The position numbers and the translations under genes are program-made. This document shows positions 7,678-15,634 of a stretch of DNA of 64,000 nt, one piece after another; within the stretch, counting starts at the first letter, position 1, and each line of letters begins with the position of its first letter. The notes beneath the pieces were generated by a model that was not told the origin of the DNA, searched no databases, and saw only the letters and a program-made list of their open reading frames with translations. Source of the DNA: Pseudomonas sp. MF4836 (GTDB lineage: Bacteria; Pseudomonadota; Gammaproteobacteria; Pseudomonadales; Pseudomonadaceae); the NCBI RefSeq assembly GCF_002018875.1, contig NZ_MVOL01000013.1, forward strand, positions 124,001 through 188,000, read 5' to 3'.

Positions 7678-8426
7678 AGGGTGATCCCCTTATGCCAGAC
7701 CCGTTGTTCGGTGACGCTGTGATAAGGCGGGCGGTGCAGCTCGTACGCCATGCTCATGGCGTCGAGCATGCTCCAAAGGATGTCCAGTTTGAACTGGAGA
7801 ATTTCCAGCATGCGCTGCTGGCCCTGCAGGGTGGTGTAGTGCTGCAGGGTGATGGCCAGGCCGTGCTCGACATCACGCCGGGCCTGGCCCAGGCGGGTGC
7901 GGAAGTACTGGTAGCCGGCCGGGTCGATCCATGGGTAATGCTGTGGCCAGCTGTCCAGGCGCGACTGGTGGATCTGCGGCGCGAACAGTTCGGTGAGCGA
8001 GCTGCTGGCCGCCTCCTGCCAACTGGCGCGCCGGGCGAAGTTGACGTAGGCATCCACCGCGAAGCGCACGCCGGGCAGTACCAGTTCCTGGGAGCGCAGT
8101 TGATCCGGGTCAAGGCCCACGGCCTGGCCCAGGCGCAGCCAGGCCTCGATGCCGCCGTCTTCACCGGGGGCACCGTCGTGATCCAGCAGGCGCTGGATCC
8201 ACTCGCGGCGGATTTCCCGGTCCGGACAGTTGGCCAGGATCGCGGCATCCTTGAGCGGGATATTGACCTGGTAATAGAAACGGTTGGCGACCCAGCCCTG
8301 GATCTGTTCGCGGGTAGCCCGGCCTTCATACATCGCCACGTGATAGGGGTGGTGGATGTGGTAATAGGCGCCCTTGGCCCGCAGGGCCTGTTCGAACTCG
8401 GCGGGGGACAGTGCGGTGTCAGTCAT
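7674..8426 (-). CDS. pqqC: Pyrroloquinoline-quinone synthase PqqC
   Basis: The 250-residue cofactorless oxidase catalyses the last step, ring closure and eight-electron oxidation to PQQ with molecular oxygen. Recognisable PqqC stretches include HIHHPYHVAMYEGRA near the N-terminus (active-site histidines), QGWVANRFYYQVNIPLKDAAI, and HYPWIDPAGYQYFRTRLGQAR. Length is typical (about 250). It is followed by pqqD with a 4-bp overlap. Upstream, 95 bp separate it from pqqB, and this gap contains REP-like palindromes, unusual inside an otherwise tight operon. Confidence 0.97.
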   Translation of the reverse strand: MTDTALSPAEFEQALRAKGAYYHIHHPYHVAMYEGRATREQIQGWVANRFYYQVNIPLKDAAILANCPDREIRREWIQRLLDHDGAPGEDGGIEAWLRLGQAVGLDPDQLRSQELVLPGVRFAVDAYVNFARRASWQEAASSSLTELFAPQIHQSRLDSWPQHYPWIDPAGYQYFRTRLGQARRDVEHGLAITLQHYTTLQGQQRMLEILQFKLDILWSMLDAMSMAYELHRPPYHSVTEQRVWHKGITL

Positions 8427-8521
8427 TGCGGTTCTCCGGGGGCTGCGGGTGCAAGGTCGCGCAGGCCCGCTCCTGCACAGTGGATGCAGAGCCCGTACAG
8501 CGAGCTTGCTCGCGATTCGCC
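8427..8521. repeat. REP-like palindromic sequence between pqqB and pqqC
   Basis: The gap contains GCGAGCTTGCTCGC at 8500-8513, which is a palindrome of the type found in P. fluorescens REP elements. A second element-like stretch, GCAGGCCCGCTCCTGCAC, lies upstream near 8461-8478. Two such motifs in opposite orientation resemble a REP doublet. It may stabilise the upstream pqqB mRNA or terminate partially. Confidence 0.65.
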
Positions 8522-9433
8522 CTACAGCTCAATACTCATTCCGTCGTAAGCCACTTCCACCTTTCGGCGTACCAATTCGGCACGTTCGGCGGAGTCTTCG
8601 TCGAGGATCGGGTTGGTGTTGTTAATGTGGATCAGCACCTTGCGCTGGTTCGGCAACTGCTCCAGCACCTCGAGCATGCCGCCCGGGCCGTTTTGCGCCA
8701 GGTGGCCCATTTCCCGCCCGGTGCGAGTACCGACGCCACGGCGCTGCATTTCATCGTCGTCCCACAGGGTGCCGTCCACCAGCAGGCAATCGCTGCTGGC
8801 CATGATCTTGAGCAGGGAGCCATCGACCTGGCCCAGCCCCGGTGCGTAAAACAAGGTGCCGCCGGTGCGCAGGTCTTCGACCAGCAGGCCGATGTTGTCG
8901 CCGGGGTGCGGGTCGAAGCGGTGCGGCGAGTAGGGCGGGGCGGCGCTGCGCAGCGGCAGCGGGCTGAAGCGCAGGTGGGGGCAGGCCGGGATGCCGAAGC
9001 TCTGGCCGAGTTCGATGGGGTGCCAGTCCAGCCCACCGTTCCAGTGCTTGAGCATGGTGAACAGCGGGAAACCGGTGCTCAGGTCTTCGTGGACCATGTC
9101 GGTGCACCAGACCGAGTGCGGGCATCCTTCGCGCAGGCTGAGCAGGCCGGTGGTGTGGTCGATCTGGCTGTCCATCAGGATGATCGCGCTGACCCCGGTA
9201 TCGCGCAGGGCCCGGCCCGGCTGCATCGCGGCAAAGCCCTGGAGCTGAGCGCGGATATCCGGCGAGGCGTTGCACAGCACCCAGTTCACGCCGTCATCGG
9301 AAATCGCGATCGACGATTGGGTACGCGCCTGTGCCCGCAGGCTGCCATCGCGAAAGCCTGCGCAGTTCACGCAGTTGCAGTTCCACTGCGGGAAACCGCC
9401 ACCGGCGGCCGAACCTAGAATCTGGACAAACAT
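8522..9433 (-). CDS. pqqB: PQQ biosynthesis protein PqqB
   Basis: The 303-residue protein belongs to the metallo-beta-lactamase fold and is thought to hydroxylate the tyrosine moiety of the PqqA-derived dipeptide in an iron-dependent manner. It begins MFVQILGSAAGGGFPQWNCNC, the signature N-terminus with CNCVNC cysteines, and contains DSQIDHTTGLLSLR and IHINNTNPILDEDS. The start is the ATG at 9433; the open frame extends 20 codons upstream into the pqqA terminator hairpin. It is 111 bp downstream of pqqA, with a strong terminator in between, so its expression depends on read-through or a separate promoter. Confidence 0.96.
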   Translation of the reverse strand: MFVQILGSAAGGGFPQWNCNCVNCAGFRDGSLRAQARTQSSIAISDDGVNWVLCNASPDIRAQLQGFAAMQPGRALRDTGVSAIILMDSQIDHTTGLLSLREGCPHSVWCTDMVHEDLSTGFPLFTMLKHWNGGLDWHPIELGQSFGIPACPHLRFSPLPLRSAAPPYSPHRFDPHPGDNIGLLVEDLRTGGTLFYAPGLGQVDGSLLKIMASSDCLLVDGTLWDDDEMQRRGVGTRTGREMGHLAQNGPGGMLEVLEQLPNQRKVLIHINNTNPILDEDSAERAELVRRKVEVAYDGMSIEL

Positions 9434-9460
9434 GGTGGCTCCATCAGGGCAAGACACAAC

Positions 9461-9489
9461 AAAAAAACGCCCCGGCGAGCCGAGGCGTT
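9461..9489 (-). terminator. Terminator/attenuator between pqqA and pqqB
   Basis: Read on the minus strand, AACGCC...GGCGTT flanks a GC-rich apex (TCGGCTCGCCGG) and is followed by seven T. It falls 56 bp after the pqqA stop and upstream of pqqB. The geometry suits partial termination, giving more pqqA peptide mRNA than enzyme mRNA. Confidence 0.85.
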
Positions 9490-9544
9490 GCACTGCGGGT
9501 TCTGTTTCCGGGGTTCCTGCGAGGCAGTTGCCCGGGGACAGAAA

Positions 9545-9619
9545 TCAGCGGTTGGCGAAGTACATGGTGACTTCGAAGCCGATACGCAGGTCGGTGTAGG
9601 CAGGTTTGGACCAGGACAT
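9545..9619 (-). CDS. pqqA: PQQ precursor peptide PqqA
   Basis: A 24-residue ribosomally made peptide, MSWSKPAYTDLRIGFEVTMY followed by FANR. Glu16 and Tyr20 are the residues PqqE cross-links; both are present with the E-x-x-x-Y spacing. An AAGGAG ribosome-binding site lies 7 bp upstream of the ATG. Length and sequence are typical of Pseudomonas PqqA. It is followed by a strong hairpin terminator and then pqqB, and preceded by pqqF on the same strand 156 bp away. Confidence 0.98.
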   Translation of the reverse strand: MSWSKPAYTDLRIGFEVTMYFANR

Positions 9620-9672
9620 GGAGGCGCTCCTTCAAGTGGATGGGACGGGTGACTGCATTACATATAGTCCAC

Positions 9673-9684
9673 CTCCGGCCGGAG
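9673..9684. promoter_or_regulatory. Perfect palindrome in the pqqA leader
   Basis: CTCCGGCCGGAG is a 12-bp perfect palindrome centred about 60 bp upstream of the pqqA start. It may be a regulator-binding site or an mRNA 5' hairpin. No known PQQ regulator motif is recognised. A TAAGAT hexamer, which could be a -10 element, lies just upstream on the minus strand near 9710. Confidence 0.4.
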
Positions 9685-9757
9685 ATGTTCAGATGCTTAG
9701 GGAGCTATCTTACTCAACGGTCCCCGGTCCTGACCTGCCCCTGTGCAAGAAAGCCCT

Positions 9758-9772
9758 TTACCGCCACGGTAA
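9758..9772. repeat. Perfect dyad just after pqqF
   Basis: TTACCG-CCA-CGGTAA lies 3 bp beyond the pqqF stop codon, between pqqF and pqqA. It has no T tract. It may be a protein-binding site in the pqqA promoter region or an mRNA end structure. Confidence 0.4.
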
Positions 9773-9775
9773 TGA

Positions 9776-12232
9776 TCAGCGCTGCACCTGCCACGGTGCG
9801 CCCGGGCAAACCCCGGTGGCCAGGCACCTACAGCCGCCTTCGGCGTGATTCAGACGCAGGGCCGCGTCCTGAAGTATGGCCGCCGACAGCCCTTCGATGG
9901 CTAGCGGCAATTGCTGCAGATAATCCGACGGATGGCCGGCCTGGGCGCTGTGCCATAGCAGCTCGGCGGTTTGGGCCAGCCCCAGGCTGGCGGGGTCGAA
10001 TTGCGCCGCCAGACTCTGGCGTTGGGAGGCCAGTTCCACGGGGTCAAGCTGAGCCAGCAGCGTTGGCAGTTGCTGCAGAAACTGCTGAATGTGTTCGAGG
10101 ATCTCAGACACCGGAGCTCCGGGCGACTGCACGCCAAACAGCAACCCGGTGTGTCCGTTGATCTGGCGTACGCCGCTGAACACCGCATAACCCAGTTGCA
10201 GCTCGACCCGCAGGCGTTGATAGAAGGGCGCTTGGGACAGTTGGCCGAGCAGGCGCCAGGCCGCCTCGTCTTCCACGCGGGTCGACGGCGCTGGGCAAAA
10301 CAGCAGCAGCGCGTGTTCGCTGGAGTCGCAGTCGATGGTTTGCCAGAGGTAGCCGGCCGCGCTGGGGGTGACGTCTGCCAGGGCGCTGTCGGGGCTACCG
10401 GGCGTCTTGCCCAGGGCTCTTTTCAACGCGTGTTGCGTCGCTTCGGGCAGGCCCAGGCCCAGCCCGTCCCAGCGGGCGCCGTCCCACAGTAACTGCAGGG
10501 CCGCGGCATCATTGGTCGCGGCGGATTCCCACTGCGGCTCGGCCAGGGCCTTGAGCAACTGACGGATCGGGATCAGGGGCGCGGCGGCGGGTTCGCTGCT
10601 CAGCCACGTGGCGGCCGCGGGCTGGCTCAGCTGTTTGAGCACCTGGGCCAGAATCGCCGGCAGCGGTTGCGGGTGGCCGGTCATTTTCAGCAGCCAGTCC
10701 TGGCCATTGGCGTTCAGCGTCACCTCCACCCCGGCCTGGCGCGCATCCACTTGCAGCTCGTGCAGGCTGCGCACCAGCACCGGCAGCAGCCCGGCCGGGG
10801 CCGCCTGGTGCAGACGCCAGCGCAGGTACAGCGCGGCCTCGCCGGTATCTTCGGCCAGGGCCTGGCTGAAGTTCAGCGCCGGCAGCTCGAGCCGGCCACG
10901 ACTGCGGTCCTGGGCAAAGGTGCGCAGCCCGCGGTGCTTGCTGGTTTGTCCGCGAATCAGGCCGGCGCGTGGCGGCTCGACTTCGGTGGCCAGAAACGGA
11001 TTGGCAGGCGGCAGTTGCCAGGCAATCGCCAGGGGCTCGCCCGCCTTGGGTTGCAGTTGCTGGAGCAGTGTTTGGAGAGCCGCCAGCCCTGGCCCGGTCA
11101 ATGCGCCCTGGCGCTGCTCGCTGTCGAACCGTGCCAGTTCCAGCGCGCCCGCGACCTGTTGCCGGCGTTGTTGCAGGCGCGCGTATTCCGCGCTCAGTGG
11201 CGGCCAGTCGGTCTGCGTCGCAAAAAAGCCCAGCCAGTCCTGCACCTGTTGGCGGATCAGCGTCGCGTGTTCCAGGCCCTGGGGAGTCAAGCCGATGTCG
11301 ACATGCACCACGGCCTGCCCGGCAAATTGATACAGCGGCGCGGCTTTGAGGCCATCGATCAGGCCGCGTGTTGTCAACTCGGCGACCAGGCCCCCGGGCT
11401 TGCTCGACGCCAGCCAGATACAGAGCACCTCCAGGGCCTCTGCGGCACCCTCGGGCAATTGCTCAGCGCACAGCAGCAGGTCCAGGTGACGGCCGTCTTG
11501 CCGGGCATAAAGCCCGGGGCCGTCGGCCTGCAAATCGGGCGGCAGCTCCTGGGGCACGGGCGCGCCTTTGGCGAACTCGCCGCCGCAACGTTCGGCCAGG
11601 GCCCGCAGCTCTTGCAGCGGTTGCGGGCCGGCCAGGCTCAGGGTCATTTGCCCGGCCTGGTAGAAGGTCTGGTAGAACTCGCCCAGGGCCTGGCGAAAGG
11701 CCGGGCGTGGCACCGGCAGGCTGTAGCGATTGCCGGCATGGAAGGCGCGTAAGGGGTGGGTCGGGGACAGGCGGTCGAACAGCGAAAACTGCCGTTGTGC
11801 CGTGGCATCCCGGGACCAGGCGATAAATTCCGCGTGCAGCACTTCGCGCTCGCGCAGTTGATCGTCTTCGGCCAGGCGCGGGTGGGCCAGCATGTCGCAC
11901 AGACGCTCCAGCCCACCGGCAAAGGCGGCGGGTGGCAACTCGAAAAAGTACTCGGTGCTGCGCTCGCGGGTCTGGGCGTTGACCTGCCCGCCATGGCCTT
12001 GGACATAGGCCATCAGGCCCTGCTGCGCGGCAAAGCGCTCAGTGCCGAGAAACATCAGGTGTTCCAGAAAGTGCGCCAGGCCAGGCCAGGCCGGAGGCAC
12101 ATCGTGGCTGCCGGCAGTGACCCGCACGCTCGCCGCGCAGCGTTTCAAATGGGGGGCATGGCGCAATGAAACCCGCAGGCCGTTGGCCAGGGTTTCAGTG
12201 TGGGGCAGGTGGGGGTGGTTCAGCGCGGGCAT
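9776..12232 (-). CDS. pqqF: M16 zinc peptidase PqqF
   Basis: The protein has 818 residues. It carries the inverted zinc motif of pitrilysin-type peptidases, HFLEH, in GLAHFLEHLMFLGTERF (around residue 56), with the distal glutamate expected in the EREVLHAEF region (about 129-137). The four-domain clam-shell length is normal for Pseudomonas PqqF. PqqF, alone or with a partner, cuts the PqqA peptide to free the cross-linked Glu-Tyr. I use the ATG at 12232, which has GGAAG about 5 bp upstream; a GTG two codons earlier is too close to that site. It lies 49 bp after davA on the same strand. Confidence 0.93.
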   Translation of the reverse strand: MPALNHPHLPHTETLANGLRVSLRHAPHLKRCAASVRVTAGSHDVPPAWPGLAHFLEHLMFLGTERFAAQQGLMAYVQGHGGQVNAQTRERSTEYFFELPPAAFAGGLERLCDMLAHPRLAEDDQLREREVLHAEFIAWSRDATAQRQFSLFDRLSPTHPLRAFHAGNRYSLPVPRPAFRQALGEFYQTFYQAGQMTLSLAGPQPLQELRALAERCGGEFAKGAPVPQELPPDLQADGPGLYARQDGRHLDLLLCAEQLPEGAAEALEVLCIWLASSKPGGLVAELTTRGLIDGLKAAPLYQFAGQAVVHVDIGLTPQGLEHATLIRQQVQDWLGFFATQTDWPPLSAEYARLQQRRQQVAGALELARFDSEQRQGALTGPGLAALQTLLQQLQPKAGEPLAIAWQLPPANPFLATEVEPPRAGLIRGQTSKHRGLRTFAQDRSRGRLELPALNFSQALAEDTGEAALYLRWRLHQAAPAGLLPVLVRSLHELQVDARQAGVEVTLNANGQDWLLKMTGHPQPLPAILAQVLKQLSQPAAATWLSSEPAAAPLIPIRQLLKALAEPQWESAATNDAAALQLLWDGARWDGLGLGLPEATQHALKRALGKTPGSPDSALADVTPSAAGYLWQTIDCDSSEHALLLFCPAPSTRVEDEAAWRLLGQLSQAPFYQRLRVELQLGYAVFSGVRQINGHTGLLFGVQSPGAPVSEILEHIQQFLQQLPTLLAQLDPVELASQRQSLAAQFDPASLGLAQTAELLWHSAQAGHPSDYLQQLPLAIEGLSAAILQDAALRLNHAEGGCRCLATGVCPGAPWQVQR

Positions 12233-12280
12233 GAGCACTTCCAGAACAGAGAAGCGCTCATGCTAGCGGATAACCCGGGA

Positions 12281-13075
12281 TCAGCGCTTGTTCAGGTCGT
12301 CGTAAAGCTCGGGGCGGCGGTCGACGAAATAGCGATTGATCGCCCGGGAGTCGAGCATCAATTGCCGGTCCAGCACGCCGCTGATCAACGCTTCGTCGAG
12401 CCCGGCCCTGGCGCAGAGGGTGCCATCGGGAGCGGCGATGCTGCTCAGGCCGCAGTAGTGGATTTCGTCCTCGCTGCCGCAGTAGTTGGCGTAGGCCACG
12501 TAGCACTGGTTTTCAAAAGCCCGGGAACGCACGGTCACCTCGGCAACGAACTCGTAGGGACGCATGTTCGCCGTCGGCACCAGGATCAGCTCGGCGCCGG
12601 CCAGTGCCAGACGCCGGGCGTTTTCCGGGAACTCGATGTCGTAGCAGATCAGGAACCCGAGTTTCCAGCCGTTCAATTCCACCAGCGGGAACTGGTCGGC
12701 CCCGGCGCTGAACATCGAGCGGTCGAGGTCGCCGAACAGGTGGGTCTTGCGGTAGTTGCACAGGCGCTGGCCCTGGGCATCGATCAGTTGGATGGCGTTG
12801 TAGATCTGCCCGTCCTCGGCGCGCTCGGCATAGCCATAGACAATCGCGGTGCCCGCAGCCCGGGCGATGGCCGCGATATGTTCGGCCGAGGGGCCGTCCT
12901 GGGCTTCGGCCAGGGCGCCGACCGCCTCGGGGCCGATGTTGTAGCCGCTGAGGTACATCTCGGGCAGCACCAGCAGGTCGGCGTCGCTGGCTTCCATGGC
13001 GATGTTTTGCAGGCGTTGCAGGTTGCCGGCTACATCCAGGGGCAGTGGCGGGCACTGATAAAGCGCTACGCGCAT
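12281..13075 (-). CDS. davA: 5-aminopentanamidase (nitrilase superfamily) DavA
   Basis: The 264-residue protein matches P. putida DavA in length and in long conserved segments. The Glu-Lys-Cys triad of carbon-nitrogen hydrolases is clear: LVLPEMYLSGYNIG, NYRKTHLFGDLDRSMF and GFLICYDIEFPENARR. It hydrolyses 5-aminopentanamide to 5-aminovalerate and ammonia, the second step of lysine degradation after DavB. The ATG at 13075 is preceded by CAGGAG. It follows davB with a 79-bp gap holding a REP-like hairpin. Further 5-aminovalerate catabolism (davDT) is not in this window. Confidence 0.92.
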   Translation of the reverse strand: MRVALYQCPPLPLDVAGNLQRLQNIAMEASDADLLVLPEMYLSGYNIGPEAVGALAEAQDGPSAEHIAAIARAAGTAIVYGYAERAEDGQIYNAIQLIDAQGQRLCNYRKTHLFGDLDRSMFSAGADQFPLVELNGWKLGFLICYDIEFPENARRLALAGAELILVPTANMRPYEFVAEVTVRSRAFENQCYVAYANYCGSEDEIHYCGLSSIAAPDGTLCARAGLDEALISGVLDRQLMLDSRAINRYFVDRRPELYDDLNKR

Positions 13076-13096
13076 GGGGATTACTCCTGATCAACC

Positions 13097-13140
13097 GCGG
13101 GGCCGGCTTGGCAGCGATGCTGCTGGCAAGCCGGCCCGCG
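13097..13140. repeat. REP-like hairpin between davB and davA
   Basis: GGGCCGGCTTG at 13100-13110 pairs with CAAGCCGGCCC at 13127-13137, with a second short inner pairing (GCAGC/GCTGC). This GCCGGCTTG palindrome is of the kind common between genes in fluorescent pseudomonads. It may protect the davB mRNA or reduce read-through into davA. Confidence 0.65.
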
Positions 13141-13154
13141 AGGGCGGGTGTCGA

Positions 13155-14837
13155 CTATTCGGCCAGGGCGATGGGGCCGATTTCGTGGAACACATCGCCT
13201 GGGCCCGGGTTTTCGGCGTGGGTCTGCCCGCCGAAGTGCTTCATGATGCCCCAAACCGCATTCAAGGAGGTCTGTACCGCGCCTTCGACCCAGGCCGGGG
13301 TCCATGACACATCGTCGCCGGCGATAAAGATTCCGCGTTGTTCGGCGGGCATATCGTCCTGCATGAAGTGCGCGTACATCCGTTGGTTGTAGCGGTAGTG
13401 GCCCGGCAGCGCGCCTTTGAAGGCACCGAGGAAATGCGGGTCGGCTTCCCAGGACACGGTGATCGGATCGCCGATGATGCGCGCGGCGATGTCGACTTTC
13501 GGGTAGATCTTTTTCAAGGCATCGAGGGCCAGCTTCACGCGCTTTTCCACCGGGTGCGGGAGCATTTTCAGGGCGTCGCTCATCCATGAGTAGGACAGGC
13601 AGATCACCCCCGGCTTGTCGTCGCCGTTATCGAACAGATAAGTGCCACGGGTCAGGCGGTCGGTGAGGGTCATGCTCATCAGGTCGCGCCCGGTTTCCGG
13701 GTCTTTGTCCTTCCAGAATGGCCGGTCGACCATGACGAAGGTTTTCGACGACTGCATGTAGCGCGTGCGGTCCAGGGCCATCCACATCTTTTGCGAGAAC
13801 AGGGTTTCGTCGCATTCGATCTGGGTGGTCAGCAGCCAGCTCTGGCAAGTGGTCAGCACCGCTGCGTATTCCCGGGTATCGCCCCAGTTGTCGGTCACCG
13901 CAAAGCGCCCGTCGGCGGCGTGGGCGATGCGTTTCACGCCTGTGCGCGGTGCGCCGTTATGCAGCGAGCTGAGGCTGGTGCCTTCGGGCCAGTGCGCGCA
14001 ACGCTCGGGCACATGGCGCCAGATGCCCAGGGGCACTTGCTCGACGCCGCCGACCACGAGGTGCTGGTGATCGTCGCAGTTGGTCATGACCACGCGGAAG
14101 ATTTCCAGCATCGAGTTGGGGAAGTCCGAGTCCCAGCCGCCGGTGCCGAAGCCGACCTGGCCGAACACTTCACGGTGGTGGAAGGACAGCTTGGCGAAGG
14201 CTTTGGAGGTGGCGACGAAGTCGTAGAAGGTGCGGTCGTCCCACAGCGGTACCAGGGTATTCCACAGTTGCTTGAGGCGCGGCACATCGCGTTCGCGAAT
14301 GGCTTGCTGGATCTCGCCGAAGCGCGAACCGTCCTCCAGGGCATCGGCCCAGGCGTCGGCCACTTCCTGGAACAGTGCCGGCAGGTCGGCGAGTTTCTGC
14401 GCGTAGTGGGTCTGGCCTTCGAGGTCGATCACGGTGCTGCCCGAGGCCGGGGTCAGCGGGTTGGGGAAGGGCTTGGTTTGCAGACCGAGCTTGTCGACAT
14501 AGTGATAGAAGGCGGTGGATGACACCGGAAACCGCATGCCGCCCAACTCGGCGATGATGCCCTCGGCGCCTTCAAAGGCCTGGGAGCGCAGGCGTCCGCC
14601 CATCTTCGAGGCTTCATACACCACGGGCTTGAGGCCCAGTTTCATCAGTTCGTACGCAGCCACCAGGCCGGCGATACCGGCACCGACAATGGCCACCTCG
14701 GCGCCGTGGTTGGCCTGGGGAATGCTGCCCAGGCCGGCGGGGTTCTCGATCCAGTCGTCAAACGCAAAAGGGAAGTCCGGGCCGAAAATGGTGATCGGTT
14801 TTTTACCGTCTGCAGGATGGCGATTGTTCTTGTTCAT
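13155..14837 (-). CDS. davB: L-lysine 2-monooxygenase DavB
   Basis: This 560-residue flavoprotein matches P. putida DavB nearly end to end, starting MNKNNRHPADGKKPITIFGP. The FAD-binding Rossmann motif is VAIVGAGIAGLVAAYEL (about 49-65), followed by VVYEASKMGGRLRS. The C-terminal FIAGDDVSWTPAWVEGAVQT closes the FAD site as in amine oxidases. The enzyme converts L-lysine and oxygen to 5-aminopentanamide, CO2 and water. The ATG at 14837 is used; the frame extends eight codons upstream without support. The Lrp-type gene upstream on the same strand is the likely regulator. Confidence 0.95.
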   Translation of the reverse strand: MNKNNRHPADGKKPITIFGPDFPFAFDDWIENPAGLGSIPQANHGAEVAIVGAGIAGLVAAYELMKLGLKPVVYEASKMGGRLRSQAFEGAEGIIAELGGMRFPVSSTAFYHYVDKLGLQTKPFPNPLTPASGSTVIDLEGQTHYAQKLADLPALFQEVADAWADALEDGSRFGEIQQAIRERDVPRLKQLWNTLVPLWDDRTFYDFVATSKAFAKLSFHHREVFGQVGFGTGGWDSDFPNSMLEIFRVVMTNCDDHQHLVVGGVEQVPLGIWRHVPERCAHWPEGTSLSSLHNGAPRTGVKRIAHAADGRFAVTDNWGDTREYAAVLTTCQSWLLTTQIECDETLFSQKMWMALDRTRYMQSSKTFVMVDRPFWKDKDPETGRDLMSMTLTDRLTRGTYLFDNGDDKPGVICLSYSWMSDALKMLPHPVEKRVKLALDALKKIYPKVDIAARIIGDPITVSWEADPHFLGAFKGALPGHYRYNQRMYAHFMQDDMPAEQRGIFIAGDDVSWTPAWVEGAVQTSLNAVWGIMKHFGGQTHAENPGPGDVFHEIGPIALAE

Positions 14838-14935
14838 GGCGGGACCTTGCTGGCGGCTCACGCAGAGCGTTGAGTATAGAAAAAGCTGGCAGCCATTCTA
14901 GGGAGCGTAACGCCCGTAAATAAGACGCAAAGTGT

Positions 14936-14989
14936 CGTCGTTTTGGATTCATATAAGGCGATATGACGAAATAATGTGAATTAACGACG
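14936..14989. promoter_or_regulatory. Dyad-rich promoter region of davB, probable Lrp-type operator
   Basis: CGTCGTT at 14936-14942 is an inverted copy of AACGACG at 14983-14989. Nested between them is the perfect dyad TCATAT-AAGGCG-ATATGA at 14949-14966. The segment is A/T-rich compared with its surroundings and lies about 100-150 bp upstream of davB, downstream of the Lrp-type gene. Lrp/AsnC proteins bind degenerate A/T-rich dyads; the assignment is inferred. Confidence 0.5.
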
Positions 14990-15104
14990 AAGTGTGGCTG
15001 GTGGTGAAGTATCGGGCGCTGTCAGGCGATGGGTTTACACCTGACACTTTTCGGGCGCGATTTGGGCCAGCGCAGCCTCGCGCTGCTCGGCAGCGGTTAC
15101 AGGG

Positions 15105-15566
15105 TCAGAGGGGGTGGCCGCGGTCGATTTTGCTGCTGAGGATGATGGAGGTGGTGGTTTTTTCGACGCCGTCGACGCTGCCGATCTGGTCGAGCAATTG
15201 GTCGAGCTGTTCCGGCGAGTCGGTGCGCAGCCAGGCCACATAATCGAATTCGCCGCTGACCGCGCACAATTGCTGGACCTGGGCCATGGCGCTGAGGCGG
15301 CGCAGCACTTCCTTGCCCGAGCGCGGCTGGACCTTGATGCCCACATACGCTTGCAGGCCGCCATCGATCACCCGTTGCCCCAGGCGCACGCCATAGCCGG
15401 TGATGACTCGGGCTTTTTCCAGGCGGGCCAGGCGCGAGGTCACGGTGGTCCGCGCGATGCCCAGTTGCCGGGCCAGCATGGCCACGCTTTCGCGGGCGTT
15501 GATCTGCAAGGCGGCAATCAGTTGACGATCGATTTCGTCGAGGACGGGAGGGCGGCTTTCAGACAC
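15105..15566 (-). CDS. Lrp/AsnC-family transcriptional regulator
   Basis: The 153-residue protein has an N-terminal helix-turn-helix (LDEIDRQLIAALQINARESVAMLARQLGIARTTVTSRL, split here as about residues 9-46) and a C-terminal RAM/ligand-binding domain with QAYVGIKVQPRSGKE and VSGEFDYVAWLRTDS. It lies directly upstream of davB on the same strand with a 267-bp gap containing dyads. In P. putida an Lrp-type gene occupies the same place beside davBA, so control of lysine degradation, probably with an amino acid effector, is likely. A GTG or ATG further upstream is not available; ATG at 15566 starts MSESRPPVL. Confidence 0.9.
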   Translation of the reverse strand: MSESRPPVLDEIDRQLIAALQINARESVAMLARQLGIARTTVTSRLARLEKARVITGYGVRLGQRVIDGGLQAYVGIKVQPRSGKEVLRRLSAMAQVQQLCAVSGEFDYVAWLRTDSPEQLDQLLDQIGSVDGVEKTTTSIILSSKIDRGHPL

Positions 15567-15634
15567 GGTGGGCTCCGGCGCGGGAATCGGTGGGCGAGCA
15601 TGTTACAGCCTCGCCCGCACCGACGCTCGCCGCG

